Shown here: piece by piece, positions 8,769 to 17,155 of the stretch | How the letters are laid out: every line of letters begins with the position of its first letter | Numbering within the stretch: the stretch's first letter is position 1 | Origin: Streptomyces sp. NBC_00513 | GTDB lineage: Bacteria; Actinomycetota; Actinomycetes; Streptomycetales; Streptomycetaceae | Direction: 5' to 3' | NCBI RefSeq assembly: GCF_041431415.1 | Contig: NZ_CP107845.1 | Location: forward strand, 2,976,001 to 3,040,000 | DNA: 64,000 bases | Program-made: the position numbers and the translations under genes | The notes under the pieces: model-generated | The model's database searches: none | What the model was told of the DNA's origin: nothing | The model's input: the letters and a program-made list of their open reading frames with translations, nothing else

Positions 8769-8973
8769 GGACTGCCTCCTTGTACGCCGGCGGCGCGTGG
8801 CTCGCGCCGGGACGATCTGCTCTCCAGTCTCCCCTTATGGCAGGTCGAAGCGCCACCACGCGCCCGTAACGGGTCCGGGGTGTTTTCAACCACACCCGCC
8901 TTCTCGCCGGGTGAGTCTGGTCTCTCCCTCCACGACGACAACAAGGTCGGGCGAGTGCCCCGTTAGTGTGGTT

Positions 8974-9006
8974 GGTCTGCCCGCACAAACCTCTCGCGGG
9001 CAGACC
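8974..9006 (+). promoter_or_regulatory. Perfect leader hairpin upstream of the MscS-type gene
   Basis: Arms GGTCTGCCCGC (8974-8984) and its exact complement (8996-9006) flank an 11-nt loop. It ends 9 bp before the GGAGG ribosome site of the channel gene. A TAGTGT sequence at 8964-8969 could be a -10 box, which would make the message begin with this hairpin. It could stabilise the message, attenuate, or bind a regulator. Confidence 0.5.
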
Positions 9007-9028
9007 GCTATGCCTGGAGGTTCCCGCC

Positions 9029-10096
9029 GTGCCCTCGCCCGCCACCCTGCTACCGCTGGCAGCGACCACCGACGACGCCGCGGAGAGCGTCACCAACGCC
9101 GCGGACTTCATAGAGCAGAACTGGGCCGATTGGCTGGCCATGGGGCTGCGGATCGTCTTCATCCTGGTGATCGCGTTCGCGCTGCGCTCGGTGATCCGCA
9201 AGTCGCTGACCAGGCTCATATCCCGGATGAACCGGGGTGCGGCGGCCGTCGAGGGGACGACGCTGGGCGGGTTGCTGGTCAACGCGGAGCGCCGGCGTCA
9301 GCGATCCGAGGCGATCGGTTCGGTGCTGCGGTCGGTGGCCTCGTTCCTGATCCTCGGCACGGCGGTGCTGATGGTGCTCGCCGAGCTGAAGATCGATCTC
9401 GCGCCGCTGCTGGCGAGTGCCGGTGTGGCCGGTGTGGCGATCGGTTTCGGTGCGCGGAACCTGGTGACGGACTTCCTGTCCGGCGTGTTCATGATCCTCG
9501 AGGACCAGTACGGCGTCGGCGACAAGATCGACGCGGGGGTGGCCTCCGGCGAGGTCATCGAGGTCGGGCTGCGCGTGACGAAGCTGCGCGGCGACAACGG
9601 CGAGATCTGGTACGTCCGCAACGGCGAGATCAAGCGGATCGGCAACCTCAGCCAGGGCTGGGCCACGGCGGGCGTGGACGTGCAGGTCAAGCCGACCGAG
9701 CGGCTCTCCCACTTGCGCGAGGTGGTCCAGGAGGTCGCGGACGCCATGGCGAAGGAGTCCCCGTGGGACGAGCGCCTGTGGGGTCCGGTGGAGGTACTGG
9801 GCCTGGACGAGGTGCTGTTGGCCTCGATGACGGTGAAGGTGTCGGCGAAGACGATGCCCGGTCAGCAGTTCGCCGTGGAGCGCGAACTGCGCTGGCGGAT
9901 CAAGGAGGCCTTCGACGCGGCGGGCATCCGGATCATCGGCGGGCTGCCGGACGCGGAGGAGGCCACGGAGGCCGCCGACCCGTCGGCCTCCGTGGCGGCG
10001 CCGTCGGCGATGTCGAACCCGACGTCCCCGCAGGCACTGGCCACCACACCGATCCCCGGACCGAGCGCGCCCGGCAATCCCCGGATCACCAAGTAG
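9029..10096 (+). CDS. MscS-family mechanosensitive ion channel
   Basis: A 355-residue membrane protein starting at GTG 9029 with GGAGG 8 bp upstream. Helices are visible at about 31-52 (LAMGLRIVFILVIAFALRSV) and 98-118 (VASFLILGTAVLMVLAELKI). The pore helix and following beta domain are typical MscS: APLLASAGVAGVAIGFGARN, LVTDFLSGVFMILEDQYGVG. A cytoplasmic alpha/beta domain follows (about 175-295), then an alanine/proline-rich tail. It releases solutes from the cell on hypo-osmotic shock. It is preceded by a perfect leader hairpin and followed by a strong terminator, so it is likely transcribed alone. Confidence 0.92.
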   Translation: MPSPATLLPLAATTDDAAESVTNAADFIEQNWADWLAMGLRIVFILVIAFALRSVIRKSLTRLISRMNRGAAAVEGTTLGGLLVNAERRRQRSEAIGSVLRSVASFLILGTAVLMVLAELKIDLAPLLASAGVAGVAIGFGARNLVTDFLSGVFMILEDQYGVGDKIDAGVASGEVIEVGLRVTKLRGDNGEIWYVRNGEIKRIGNLSQGWATAGVDVQVKPTERLSHLREVVQEVADAMAKESPWDERLWGPVEVLGLDEVLLASMTVKVSAKTMPGQQFAVERELRWRIKEAFDAAGIRIIGGLPDAEEATEAADPSASVAAPSAMSNPTSPQALATTPIPGPSAPGNPRITK

Positions 10097-10115
10097 CCGC
10101 CGCATCGAACGCTTT

Positions 10116-10149
10116 CGCCGCCCCGCAGGTCACATCCTGCGGGGCGGCG
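10116..10149 (+). terminator. Strong hairpin terminator after the MscS-type gene
   Basis: A 14-bp perfect stem (core GCCGCCCCGCAGG) with a 6-nt loop begins 20 bp after the stop codon, just before the csn promoter. It separates the two transcription units. Confidence 0.85.
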
Positions 10150-10152
10150 CCA

Positions 10153-10188
10153 TTGACAGGGCTCGAACGGCGATAGGAAACTTACCTA
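10153..10188 (+). promoter_or_regulatory. csnR promoter with CsnR-type operator
   Basis: TTGACA at 10153-10158 is a consensus -35 box. The imperfect palindrome TAGGAAACTTACCTA at 10174-10188 (6 of 7 base pairs match around a central C) lies where the -10 should be. It closely resembles the AGGAAA/TTTCCT operator that I recall for CsnR of Streptomyces lividans. Autorepression of the operon is the likely result. Confidence 0.65.
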
Positions 10189-10219
10189 ACAGTTCATCTC
10201 GGTGAGGGAGAAACGCTCC

Positions 10220-11437
10220 ATGCCCGCCGCCACCCCCGGTACGCCCAGCCTGTTGCGCGCCATGAACGACCGCGCCGCCCTGGAGCTGCTGCTGACGCAC
10301 GGCCCCCTGTCGCGGACCCGGATCGGCCGGCTGACCGGACTGTCCAAGCCGACCGCCTCCCAACTGCTGGCCCGGCTGGAGGAGGCCGGGCTGGTCGTGG
10401 CCACCGGCACCGACGGCGGCCGCCCCGGCCCGAGCGCCCAGCTGTACACGCTCAACGCCCGGGCCGCCCACGTCGGCGGACTGGACGTCACCCCCGAACG
10501 GATCGTCGCGGCCGTGGCCGATCTGACCGGCGCGGTGGTCGGCACCTTCGAACTCCCCTACTCCGAGGGCGCCGGCGCCGTCGACCAGGTCACCGAGGCG
10601 CTCGGCGAGGCCGTCAAGGCCGCCGGGCTCCAGCGCTGCGACCTGCACCGCCTCGTCATCGCCACCCCGGGCGCGTTCGACCCGCAGACCGGCCGGCTGC
10701 GGTACGCCAGCCACCTCCCAGGCTGGCACTCCCCCACCCTCCTCGACGAGCTGGCGGCGGCCCTGCCGATGCCGGTCGAGTACGAGAACGACGTGAACCT
10801 GGCCGCCGTCGCCGAACAGCGGCTCGGCGCCGCCCGAGGCCACGAGGACTTCGTCCTGCTGTGGAACGAGGAGGGCCTGGGCGCCGCCCTGGTGCTCGGC
10901 GGCCGACTGCACCGCGGCTGGACGGGCGGCGCGGGCGAGGTCGGCTTCCTCCCCGTGCCCGGGCACCCCCTGGTCCGGCAGGTCGCCCGCGCCAACACCG
11001 GCGGCTACCAGGAACTGGCGGGCGTACAGGTACTGCCCCGGCTCGCCGCCGAGCTGGGCATCGAGGTCCCGACCGGGCCCGAGGTCTCCGTCGGCGTCGC
11101 GCTGCTGGAGCGGGCCGCCGCCGAGCCCGAGGGCCCGCACCTGGGCTTCCTCCGCTCGTACGCCACCGTCCTCGCGACGGGCCTGGCCTCGCTGGTCTCC
11201 GTGCTCGACCCGGAGATCGTGGTCCTGTCGGGGGCCCTGATCGGCGCGGGCGGGGCGCCGCTGCACGCCCTGTTGGAGACCGAACTGGCCGAGCTGGCCC
11301 CCTCCCGCCCCCGTCTGGTCGCCGGCGAGGTGCGCGAGCGGCCCGTCCTGCGGGGCGCGTTGGAGAGCGCCCTGGCCGCGACCCGTGACGAGGTCTTCGA
11401 CACCTCCCGTCGGCCCCTCCAGCAGCCCCTGCACTGA
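10220..11437 (+). CDS. csnR: ROK-family repressor of chitosan-oligosaccharide uptake operon (CsnR-like)
   Basis: A 405-residue ROK regulator. The N-terminal winged helix spans about 10-70 (LLRAMNDRAALELLLTHGPL, RTRIGRLTGLSKPTASQLL). The C-terminal ROK sugar-kinase-like domain contains PMPVEYENDVNLAAVAE and the region GGAGEVGFLPVP; the classical ROK zinc-binding cysteines are not obvious. I chose ATG 10220 because GAGGGAG lies 9 bp upstream; an in-frame GTG at 10202 is possible. It heads an operon whose order (repressor, binding protein, two permeases, GH4, kinase) is that of S. coelicolor csnR-E-F-G-H-K, where CsnR represses chitosan-oligomer use. It probably responds to glucosamine oligomers or a phosphorylated product. 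Confidence 0.82.
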   Translation: MPAATPGTPSLLRAMNDRAALELLLTHGPLSRTRIGRLTGLSKPTASQLLARLEEAGLVVATGTDGGRPGPSAQLYTLNARAAHVGGLDVTPERIVAAVADLTGAVVGTFELPYSEGAGAVDQVTEALGEAVKAAGLQRCDLHRLVIATPGAFDPQTGRLRYASHLPGWHSPTLLDELAAALPMPVEYENDVNLAAVAEQRLGAARGHEDFVLLWNEEGLGAALVLGGRLHRGWTGGAGEVGFLPVPGHPLVRQVARANTGGYQELAGVQVLPRLAAELGIEVPTGPEVSVGVALLERAAAEPEGPHLGFLRSYATVLATGLASLVSVLDPEIVVLSGALIGAGGAPLHALLETELAELAPSRPRLVAGEVRERPVLRGALESALAATRDEVFDTSRRPLQQPLH

Positions 11438-11506
11438 CACCTCCCCCTCGCGCACCACCGCGGCACCCCTCACGGAAGTTCCCTCACGCAGAGAGCGAGC
11501 CCCGCC

Positions 11507-12850
11507 ATGCCCAGAACCGGACGACCGATGCTCACGGCCGCGCTCCTCGCGGCGATATCCGTACTCGCCGGGGCCTGTACGGGCCAGGGGGGATCCGCCG
11601 CCGCGGACGACCCGAAGGCCGAGGTCACGCTCAACTTCTGGCACGGCTGGTCCGCACCCGGCGAGGTGAAGGCCATCGAGGACAACATCGGCCGCTTCCG
11701 GCGGGCGCACCCCAACATCAAGGTCCGGATCACGGGCAACATGACCGACGACAAGATCAACCAGGCGTTGCGCGCGGGCGGGGACAAGGCCCCCGACGTG
11801 GTCTCCTCCTTCACCACCGACAGCGTCGGCAAGTTCTGCGACTCCGGCGCGTTCGCGGACCTGAACCCCTTCCTCGCCAAGTCGGGCGTCGACAAGACGA
11901 AGGTCTTCCCCAAGACCCTGCTGGAGTACACCCGGTTCGACGACAACCAGTGCACGCTGCCGCTGTTGAACGACGCGTACGGCCTCGTCTACGACAAGAC
12001 CGCCTTCGCCGCCGCCGGGATCACCGCGCCCCCCAAGACCTGGAGCGAGTTCGTCGAGGTCGCGCAGAAGCTGACGGTGCCCCGCGGGGACACCTACGAC
12101 CGGCTCGGCGTCATGCCGACCTTCCACGGCTACGAGACCACCCCCATGCGGCTGGCCGCGCAGTGGAGCCCGAGCTGGTTCGACGCGCGGGGCAAGTCGA
12201 ACCTGGCCGCCGACCCGGGCTTCGCGCGGATGCTGACCGCGCAGAAGGACCTGGTCGCCAAGTTGGGCGGTTACGAGAAGCTGGAGCGCTTCCGCAGCAC
12301 CTTCGGTGACGAGTGGAGCGCCGAACACCCTTTCCACCGGGGCCAGGTCGCCATGCAGATCGACGGCGAGTGGCGCCCCGCGATGGCCAGGGAGGCCGGG
12401 GTGAAGTTCGAGGTCGGGACGGCGCCGCTGCCCGTCCCGGACGACCGGCTCGCCGAGTACGGCAAGGGCTACCTCTCCGGCACGGTCATGGGCATCTCCG
12501 CGGCGAGCGGGAAGCAGAACGCCGCCTGGGAGCTGGTGAAGTACATGACCACCGACACCGACGCGGTGGTGGACTTCGCCAACGCCATCCACAACGTGCC
12601 CTCCACTCTGGCCGCGCTGGAGTCCCCGCGGCTCCGGGTGACCCCCGAGTTCCGGACCTTCATCGACATCGCCCGGCACCCCGCGTCGAGCACCACGCCG
12701 GCCCAGGCCGACGGCGGCACCTACCAACTGACCTTCCAGGAGTTCGCGTACCGGGTCGAGAAGGGCGACGTGCCCGACATCGCGGCCGGTCTCGCCGCGA
12801 CCGACAAGCAGATCGACACCGACATCGCGAAGGCCAAGCAGCCCCGATGA
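11507..12850 (+). CDS. csnE: Sugar ABC transporter substrate-binding lipoprotein (chitosan-oligosaccharide type)
   Basis: A 447-residue type-1 extracellular solute-binding protein. The signal peptide ends in the lipobox LAGAC, so Cys24 should be lipidated and the mature protein anchored outside the membrane. The family opening VTLNFWHGWSAPGEVKAIED and the late GISAASGKQNAAWELVKYMT motif are clear. By position in the csn-like operon it probably binds glucosamine oligomers. Its stop overlaps the start of the first permease (ATGA). As is usual for this family in Streptomyces, no ATPase gene lies in the operon; a shared MsiK-type ATPase elsewhere is expected. Confidence 0.85.
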   Translation: MPRTGRPMLTAALLAAISVLAGACTGQGGSAAADDPKAEVTLNFWHGWSAPGEVKAIEDNIGRFRRAHPNIKVRITGNMTDDKINQALRAGGDKAPDVVSSFTTDSVGKFCDSGAFADLNPFLAKSGVDKTKVFPKTLLEYTRFDDNQCTLPLLNDAYGLVYDKTAFAAAGITAPPKTWSEFVEVAQKLTVPRGDTYDRLGVMPTFHGYETTPMRLAAQWSPSWFDARGKSNLAADPGFARMLTAQKDLVAKLGGYEKLERFRSTFGDEWSAEHPFHRGQVAMQIDGEWRPAMAREAGVKFEVGTAPLPVPDDRLAEYGKGYLSGTVMGISAASGKQNAAWELVKYMTTDTDAVVDFANAIHNVPSTLAALESPRLRVTPEFRTFIDIARHPASSTTPAQADGGTYQLTFQEFAYRVEKGDVPDIAAGLAATDKQIDTDIAKAKQPR

Positions 12851-13788
12851 CCACACGCACCTTGCGGGCGAAGCGCCGCGGGGCGAGGCTGCGCACCGCG
12901 GCCTTCATGTCGCCCTGGCTGATCGGGTTCGCGGTGTTCTTCGCCTACCCCCTGCTGTCCACCGTGTACTTCTCCTTCACCCGGTACGACGGCTTCCGTC
13001 CACCCGTCTTCAACGGCCTGGACAACTGGGCGTACGTGTTCTCGGACTATCCGCTGTTCTGGCCCGCGATGCGCAACACGCTCTGGTTGGTCGTGGTCAT
13101 GGTGAGCTGCCGGATCGTCTTCGGCCTCGGCGTCGGCCTGCTCATCACGCGGATCAAGACGGGCGCCGGGATCTTCCGGACCCTGTTCTACCTGCCCTAC
13201 CTGGCCCCGCCGGTGGCCGCGACCCTGGCCTTCGTCTTCCTGCTCAACCCGGGGACCGGGCCGGTCAACGTGCTGCTGGACTCGGTGGGGCTGCCCACGC
13301 CGGGCTGGTTCACCGACGCCGAATGGTCCAAGCCGGCGCTGACCGTGCTCGCCGTGTGGGGCGTGGGCGACCTGATGGTGATCTTCATGGCCGCGCTGCT
13401 CGACGTACCGAGGGAGCAGTACGAGGCCGCCGAGCTGGACGGGGCCGGTGCCTGGGCCCGGTTCCGGCACATCACCCTGCCGAACATCTCGCCGATCATC
13501 CTGTTCGCGGTGGTCACGGGGGTCATCCAGGCCATGCAGTACTACACCCAGCCGCTGGTGGCGGGGAAGGTCGCGGCGGGCGTCATCGGCGGCTCGGGGC
13601 AGCAGTTCGAGCCGGGCTACCCCGACCGGTCCACGCTGACGCTGCCGCAGGTCGTCTACAACGTCGGCTTCCAGCGCTTCGACTACGGGAGCGCGTCCGT
13701 GGTCGCGCTGGTCCTCTTCGCCCTCTCCATGGCCTTCACCGCGCTCCTCATGCGCCGCCGTGGCGGACTGATCGGATCCGGTGACTGA
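12847..13788 (+). CDS. csnF: Sugar ABC transporter permease (MalF type)
   Basis: A 313-residue inner-membrane permease with six predicted helices. The first is MSPWLIGFAVFFAYPLLSTV. The ATPase-contacting EAA loop reads EQYEAAELDGAGAWARFRHI, a near-perfect match to the family. It overlaps the binding-protein gene by 4 bp and the next permease gene slightly, consistent with translational coupling. With the partner permease it forms the channel of the oligosaccharide importer. Confidence 0.88.
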   Translation: MTTRTLRAKRRGARLRTAAFMSPWLIGFAVFFAYPLLSTVYFSFTRYDGFRPPVFNGLDNWAYVFSDYPLFWPAMRNTLWLVVVMVSCRIVFGLGVGLLITRIKTGAGIFRTLFYLPYLAPPVAATLAFVFLLNPGTGPVNVLLDSVGLPTPGWFTDAEWSKPALTVLAVWGVGDLMVIFMAALLDVPREQYEAAELDGAGAWARFRHITLPNISPIILFAVVTGVIQAMQYYTQPLVAGKVAAGVIGGSGQQFEPGYPDRSTLTLPQVVYNVGFQRFDYGSASVVALVLFALSMAFTALLMRRRGGLIGSGD

Positions 13789-14644
13789 AATGGCCGACTC
13801 GACCGCGCTCCCCCGGGGCCGCAAGCCGCTGCTGCACTGGGTCGCGGTGCACTCCCTGGGGGTGGCCGCCGCCCTGTTCTTCGTCCTCCCCTTCGTCTTC
13901 CTCTTCCTCACCTCGCTGATGAGCGACCAGCAGGCGCTGACCCGTGACCTGTGGCCGCGCACCTGGGAGTGGGACAACTACGTCCAGGTCTGGAACACCC
14001 CCGGATTCCTGACCTGGTGGCGCAACACGCTGCTGTACGCCGGACTCGGCACACTGCTGACCGTGGTGTCCTCGGTGCCCGTCGCCTACGCGCTCGCCAA
14101 GTTCCGCTTCCGCGGCAGGCGACTGTCGCTGCTGCTGGTGATCGCCATGATGATGCTGCCGCCGCAGGTGGTGGTCATCCCGATGTACCTCTTCTGGGCC
14201 AAGCAGTTGGACCTGTCCGGGACCCTGTGGCCGCTGATCGTCCCGATGGCGTTCGGCGACGCCTTCTCGATCTTCCTGCTCCGCCAGTTCCTGCTGACCA
14301 TCCCCGACGAGTACCTGGACGCGGCCCGCGTCGACGGCTGCGGCGAGGTGCGGACGCTGCTCCGCGTGGTCCTGCCGATGGCCAGGCCGGGCATCGCGGC
14401 CGTCGCCCTGTTCCAGTTCTTCGCCGCCTGGAACGACTACTTCGGCCCCCAGATCTACGCCTCCGACAACCCGGCCGCCTGGACGCTCAGTTACGGCCTG
14501 GAGTCCTTCAAGGGCGCGCACCACACCAACTGGAACCTGACCATGGCCGCGACCGTGCTGGTCATGGCCCCGGTGATCGTCCTCTTCTTCCTCGCCCAGA
14601 AGGCGTTCGTCGAGGGAGTCACCCTGACCGGAGTGAAGGGCTAG
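13781..14644 (+). CDS. csnG: Sugar ABC transporter permease (MalG type)
   Basis: A permease of 284-287 residues. The start may be GTG 13781, inside the previous gene, or ATG 13790, just after its stop; neither has a clear ribosome site, which fits coupling to the upstream gene. Helices run from LGVAAALFFVLPFVFLFLTS to the last, AATVLVMAPVIVLFFLAQKA. The EAA loop is DEYLDAARVDGCGEVRTLLR. It pairs with the MalF-type permease to form the membrane pore. Confidence 0.88.
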   Translation: MTEMADSTALPRGRKPLLHWVAVHSLGVAAALFFVLPFVFLFLTSLMSDQQALTRDLWPRTWEWDNYVQVWNTPGFLTWWRNTLLYAGLGTLLTVVSSVPVAYALAKFRFRGRRLSLLLVIAMMMLPPQVVVIPMYLFWAKQLDLSGTLWPLIVPMAFGDAFSIFLLRQFLLTIPDEYLDAARVDGCGEVRTLLRVVLPMARPGIAAVALFQFFAAWNDYFGPQIYASDNPAAWTLSYGLESFKGAHHTNWNLTMAATVLVMAPVIVLFFLAQKAFVEGVTLTGVKG

Positions 14645-14649
14645 ACACG

Positions 14650-15915
14650 ATGAAACTCGCAGTGGTGGGCGGCGGTTCCACCTACACCCCCGAGCTGATC
14701 GACGGCTTCGCGCGGCTGCGCGACACCCTCCCCGTCCACGAACTGGTCCTGATCGACCCGGCCGCCGAACGGCTGGAGCTGATCGGCGCTCTCGCCCGGC
14801 GGATCCTCGCCCGCCAGGGCCACCCGGGGCTGATCACCACCACCTCCGATCTGGACGCGGGCGTGGCCGACGCCGACGCGGTGCTGATCCAACTGCGGAT
14901 CGGCGGCCAGGCCGCCCGTCTCCAGGACGAGACCTGGCCGCTGGAGTGCGGCTGCGTCGGCCAGGAGACAACCGGCGCGGGCGGCCTCGCCAAGGCGCTG
15001 CGCACGGTCCCGGTGGTCCTCGACATCGCCGAGCGGGTGCGGCGCGCCAACCCGGACGCCTGGATCATCGACTTCACCAACCCGGTCGGGATCGTCACCC
15101 GCGCCCTGCTGAAGGCCGGGCACAAGGCGGTCGGGCTGTGCAACGTCGCCATCGGCTTCCAGCGGAAGTTCGCGGCGCTGCTGGACGTGGCCCCCGCCGA
15201 GATCCACCTCGACCACGTCGGGCTCAACCACCTGACCTGGGAGACCGCCGTACGCCTCGGTGGTCCCGGGGGCACGGACATGCTGCCGGGGCTGCTCGCC
15301 GAGCACGGGGACGCGGTCGCCGCCGACCTGCGCCTGCCGCGCGCGGTACTGGACCGGCTCGGCGTGGTCCCCTCGTACTACCTGCGCTACTTCTACGCCC
15401 ACGACGCGGTGGTCCGGGAGCTCGGCGAGAAGCCCTCGCGGGCCGCCGAGGTCGCCGCGATGGAGAAGGAACTGCTGGCGCTGTACGGGGACCCGGCCTT
15501 GGACGAGAAGCCGGCGCTGCTGGCCAAGCGGGGCGGGGCCTTCTACTCGGAGGCGGCCGTGGACCTGGCGGCGGCCCTGCTGGGCGGCGGCGGCCCGTCC
15601 GTGCAGGTGGTCAACACCCTCAACAACGGGACCCTGCCGTTCCTCGCGGACGACGCGGTCATCGAGGTACAGGCCCTGGTCGACGGCTCGGGGCCGGTGC
15701 CGCTGGCCGTGTCGCGCCCGGACCCGCTGTACGCCGGGCTGATCTCGCACGTCACCGCCTACGAGGACCTCGCGCTGGACGCGGCCCTGCGCGGAGGGCG
15801 CGAGCGGGTCTTCCGGGCGCTGCTCGCGCACCCCCTGGTGGGGCAGTTCGACCTCGCCGAGGGGCTGACCGACCGGCTGCTCGCGCACAACAAGGAGCAC
15901 CTGGCATGGGCGTGA
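14650..15915 (+). CDS. csnH: GH4 family 6-phospho-beta-glycosidase-like enzyme
   Basis: A 421-residue cytoplasmic enzyme of glycoside hydrolase family 4, which uses NAD+ and a divalent metal in an oxidation-elimination mechanism. The NAD-binding loop is at the very N-terminus (KLAVVGGGSTYTPELIDGF). The metal ligands are visible as Cys in GLCNVAIGFQRKF (about residue 163) and His in HVGLNHLTWE (about 196). The family motif IQLRIGGQAARLQDETWPL is present. In the csn-type operon it would split imported, probably phosphorylated, glucosamine oligomers. It overlaps the kinase gene by 10 bp. True substrate specificity is inferred from context. Confidence 0.85.
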   Translation: MKLAVVGGGSTYTPELIDGFARLRDTLPVHELVLIDPAAERLELIGALARRILARQGHPGLITTTSDLDAGVADADAVLIQLRIGGQAARLQDETWPLECGCVGQETTGAGGLAKALRTVPVVLDIAERVRRANPDAWIIDFTNPVGIVTRALLKAGHKAVGLCNVAIGFQRKFAALLDVAPAEIHLDHVGLNHLTWETAVRLGGPGGTDMLPGLLAEHGDAVAADLRLPRAVLDRLGVVPSYYLRYFYAHDAVVRELGEKPSRAAEVAAMEKELLALYGDPALDEKPALLAKRGGAFYSEAAVDLAAALLGGGGPSVQVVNTLNNGTLPFLADDAVIEVQALVDGSGPVPLAVSRPDPLYAGLISHVTAYEDLALDAALRGGRERVFRALLAHPLVGQFDLAEGLTDRLLAHNKEHLAWA

Positions 15916-16916
15916 GCCGGTCCGGCCCGGCGGCGGTCCTGGCCGTCGACGCGGGCAACAGCAAGACCGACGTGGCGCTGATCGCCGCAGACGGCACGGT
16001 GCTCGGCACCGGACGGTCGGGGGGCTTCCAACCGCCCCGGGTCGGGGTCGAACCGGCCGTGGACGTGCTCGCTCGGGCCGTCGCGGAGGCCGCCGAGGCC
16101 GCCGGACTGCCCCGGCCGCGGCCGGGCGCCCCGTACGCCGCGCAGGTCTCGGCCTGCCTGGCCAACGCCGACCTGCCGGTCGAGGAACGCCGACTGGCGG
16201 ACGCGATCGGCGCGCGCGGCTGGGGCGCGGCGACCGAGGTCCGCAACGACACCTTCGCCATCCTGCGGGCGGGGCTCGCGGACACCGGGCCGGCGCGCGG
16301 GGTCGCGGTGGTGTGCGGGGCCGGCATCAACTGCGTGGGGATGCTTCCCGACGGGCGGACCGCGCGGTTCCCGGCGGTCGGTCGGATCTCCGGCGACTGG
16401 GGCGGTGGGGCCGGCCTCGCCGAGGAGGCCGTGTGGTGGGCGGCCCGGGCCGAGGACGGCCGGGGCGGGCCGACGGAGCTGGCGCGGGCGCTGCCCGGGC
16501 ACTTCGGTCTCGGCTCCATGTACGAGTTGATCGAGGCCCTGCACCTGGGCGGGGCACCCCAGCGGCGGACGCACGAACTGGTGCCGGTGCTGTTCGCGGT
16601 GGCCGCCGAGGGCGATCCGGTGGCGGCGGCGATCGTGGACCGGCAGGCGGACGAGGTGGTGGCGATGGCCTCGGTGGCGTTGGGCCGCCTCGACCTGCTG
16701 GGCGAGGCGACTCCCGTCGTGCTGGGCGGCAGTGTGCTCGCGGCCGGGCATCCGCGGCTCAACGGGCGGGTCGAGGCGGGGCTCGCCGAACGGGCTCCGC
16801 TGGCCCGGATGTCGGTGATCGTGGCTCCGCCGGTGCTGGGGGCGGGGCTGCTGGGGCTGGACGCGCTGGGCGCGCCTGCCGGGGCCCGTGAAAAACTCCG
16901 TGCCCATTTCGGGTGA
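15906..16916 (+). CDS. csnK: BadF/BadG-type amino-sugar kinase (N-acetylglucosamine kinase-like)
   Basis: A 336-residue ASKHA-fold kinase. The first phosphate-binding loop is AVDAGNSKTDVALIAADG; other family motifs are ATEVRNDTFAILRAG, VVCGAGINCVG and VGRISGDWGGG. It probably phosphorylates glucosamine, N-acetylglucosamine or their oligomers after import, supplying the GH4 enzyme or central metabolism. It is the last gene of the operon and is followed by a 239-bp gap before the next unit. Substrate preference is inferred from the operon. Confidence 0.82.
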   Translation: MGVSRSGPAAVLAVDAGNSKTDVALIAADGTVLGTGRSGGFQPPRVGVEPAVDVLARAVAEAAEAAGLPRPRPGAPYAAQVSACLANADLPVEERRLADAIGARGWGAATEVRNDTFAILRAGLADTGPARGVAVVCGAGINCVGMLPDGRTARFPAVGRISGDWGGGAGLAEEAVWWAARAEDGRGGPTELARALPGHFGLGSMYELIEALHLGGAPQRRTHELVPVLFAVAAEGDPVAAAIVDRQADEVVAMASVALGRLDLLGEATPVVLGGSVLAAGHPRLNGRVEAGLAERAPLARMSVIVAPPVLGAGLLGLDALGAPAGAREKLRAHFG

Positions 16917-17155
16917 ACCGGCCCCGGGGGGCGTCCCGTCTGGAACCGTGGCGGTCGTGTGGACGTATACACGGTGAAGGGGTGGCGGGAGCGGCGCGGC
17001 GGGGGCCCGACGACGACACCGGGGGCGGGCTCGGGACGTATCACCCGAGAGCCGACACCGGGTGCTGTGGTTGACCTCCACTACGTCCATACTGCTGCGA
17101 CGGGGGTACCTTCCAGCGGTGGCTGGGGGATTTCAGGACCGAGGGGGAGGTCACG

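Noticed and set aside
17071..17093. TTGACC/CATACT as a sigma-70 promoter for glnX
   Set aside because: Spacing between the hexamers is about 11 bp, too short for a normal promoter.
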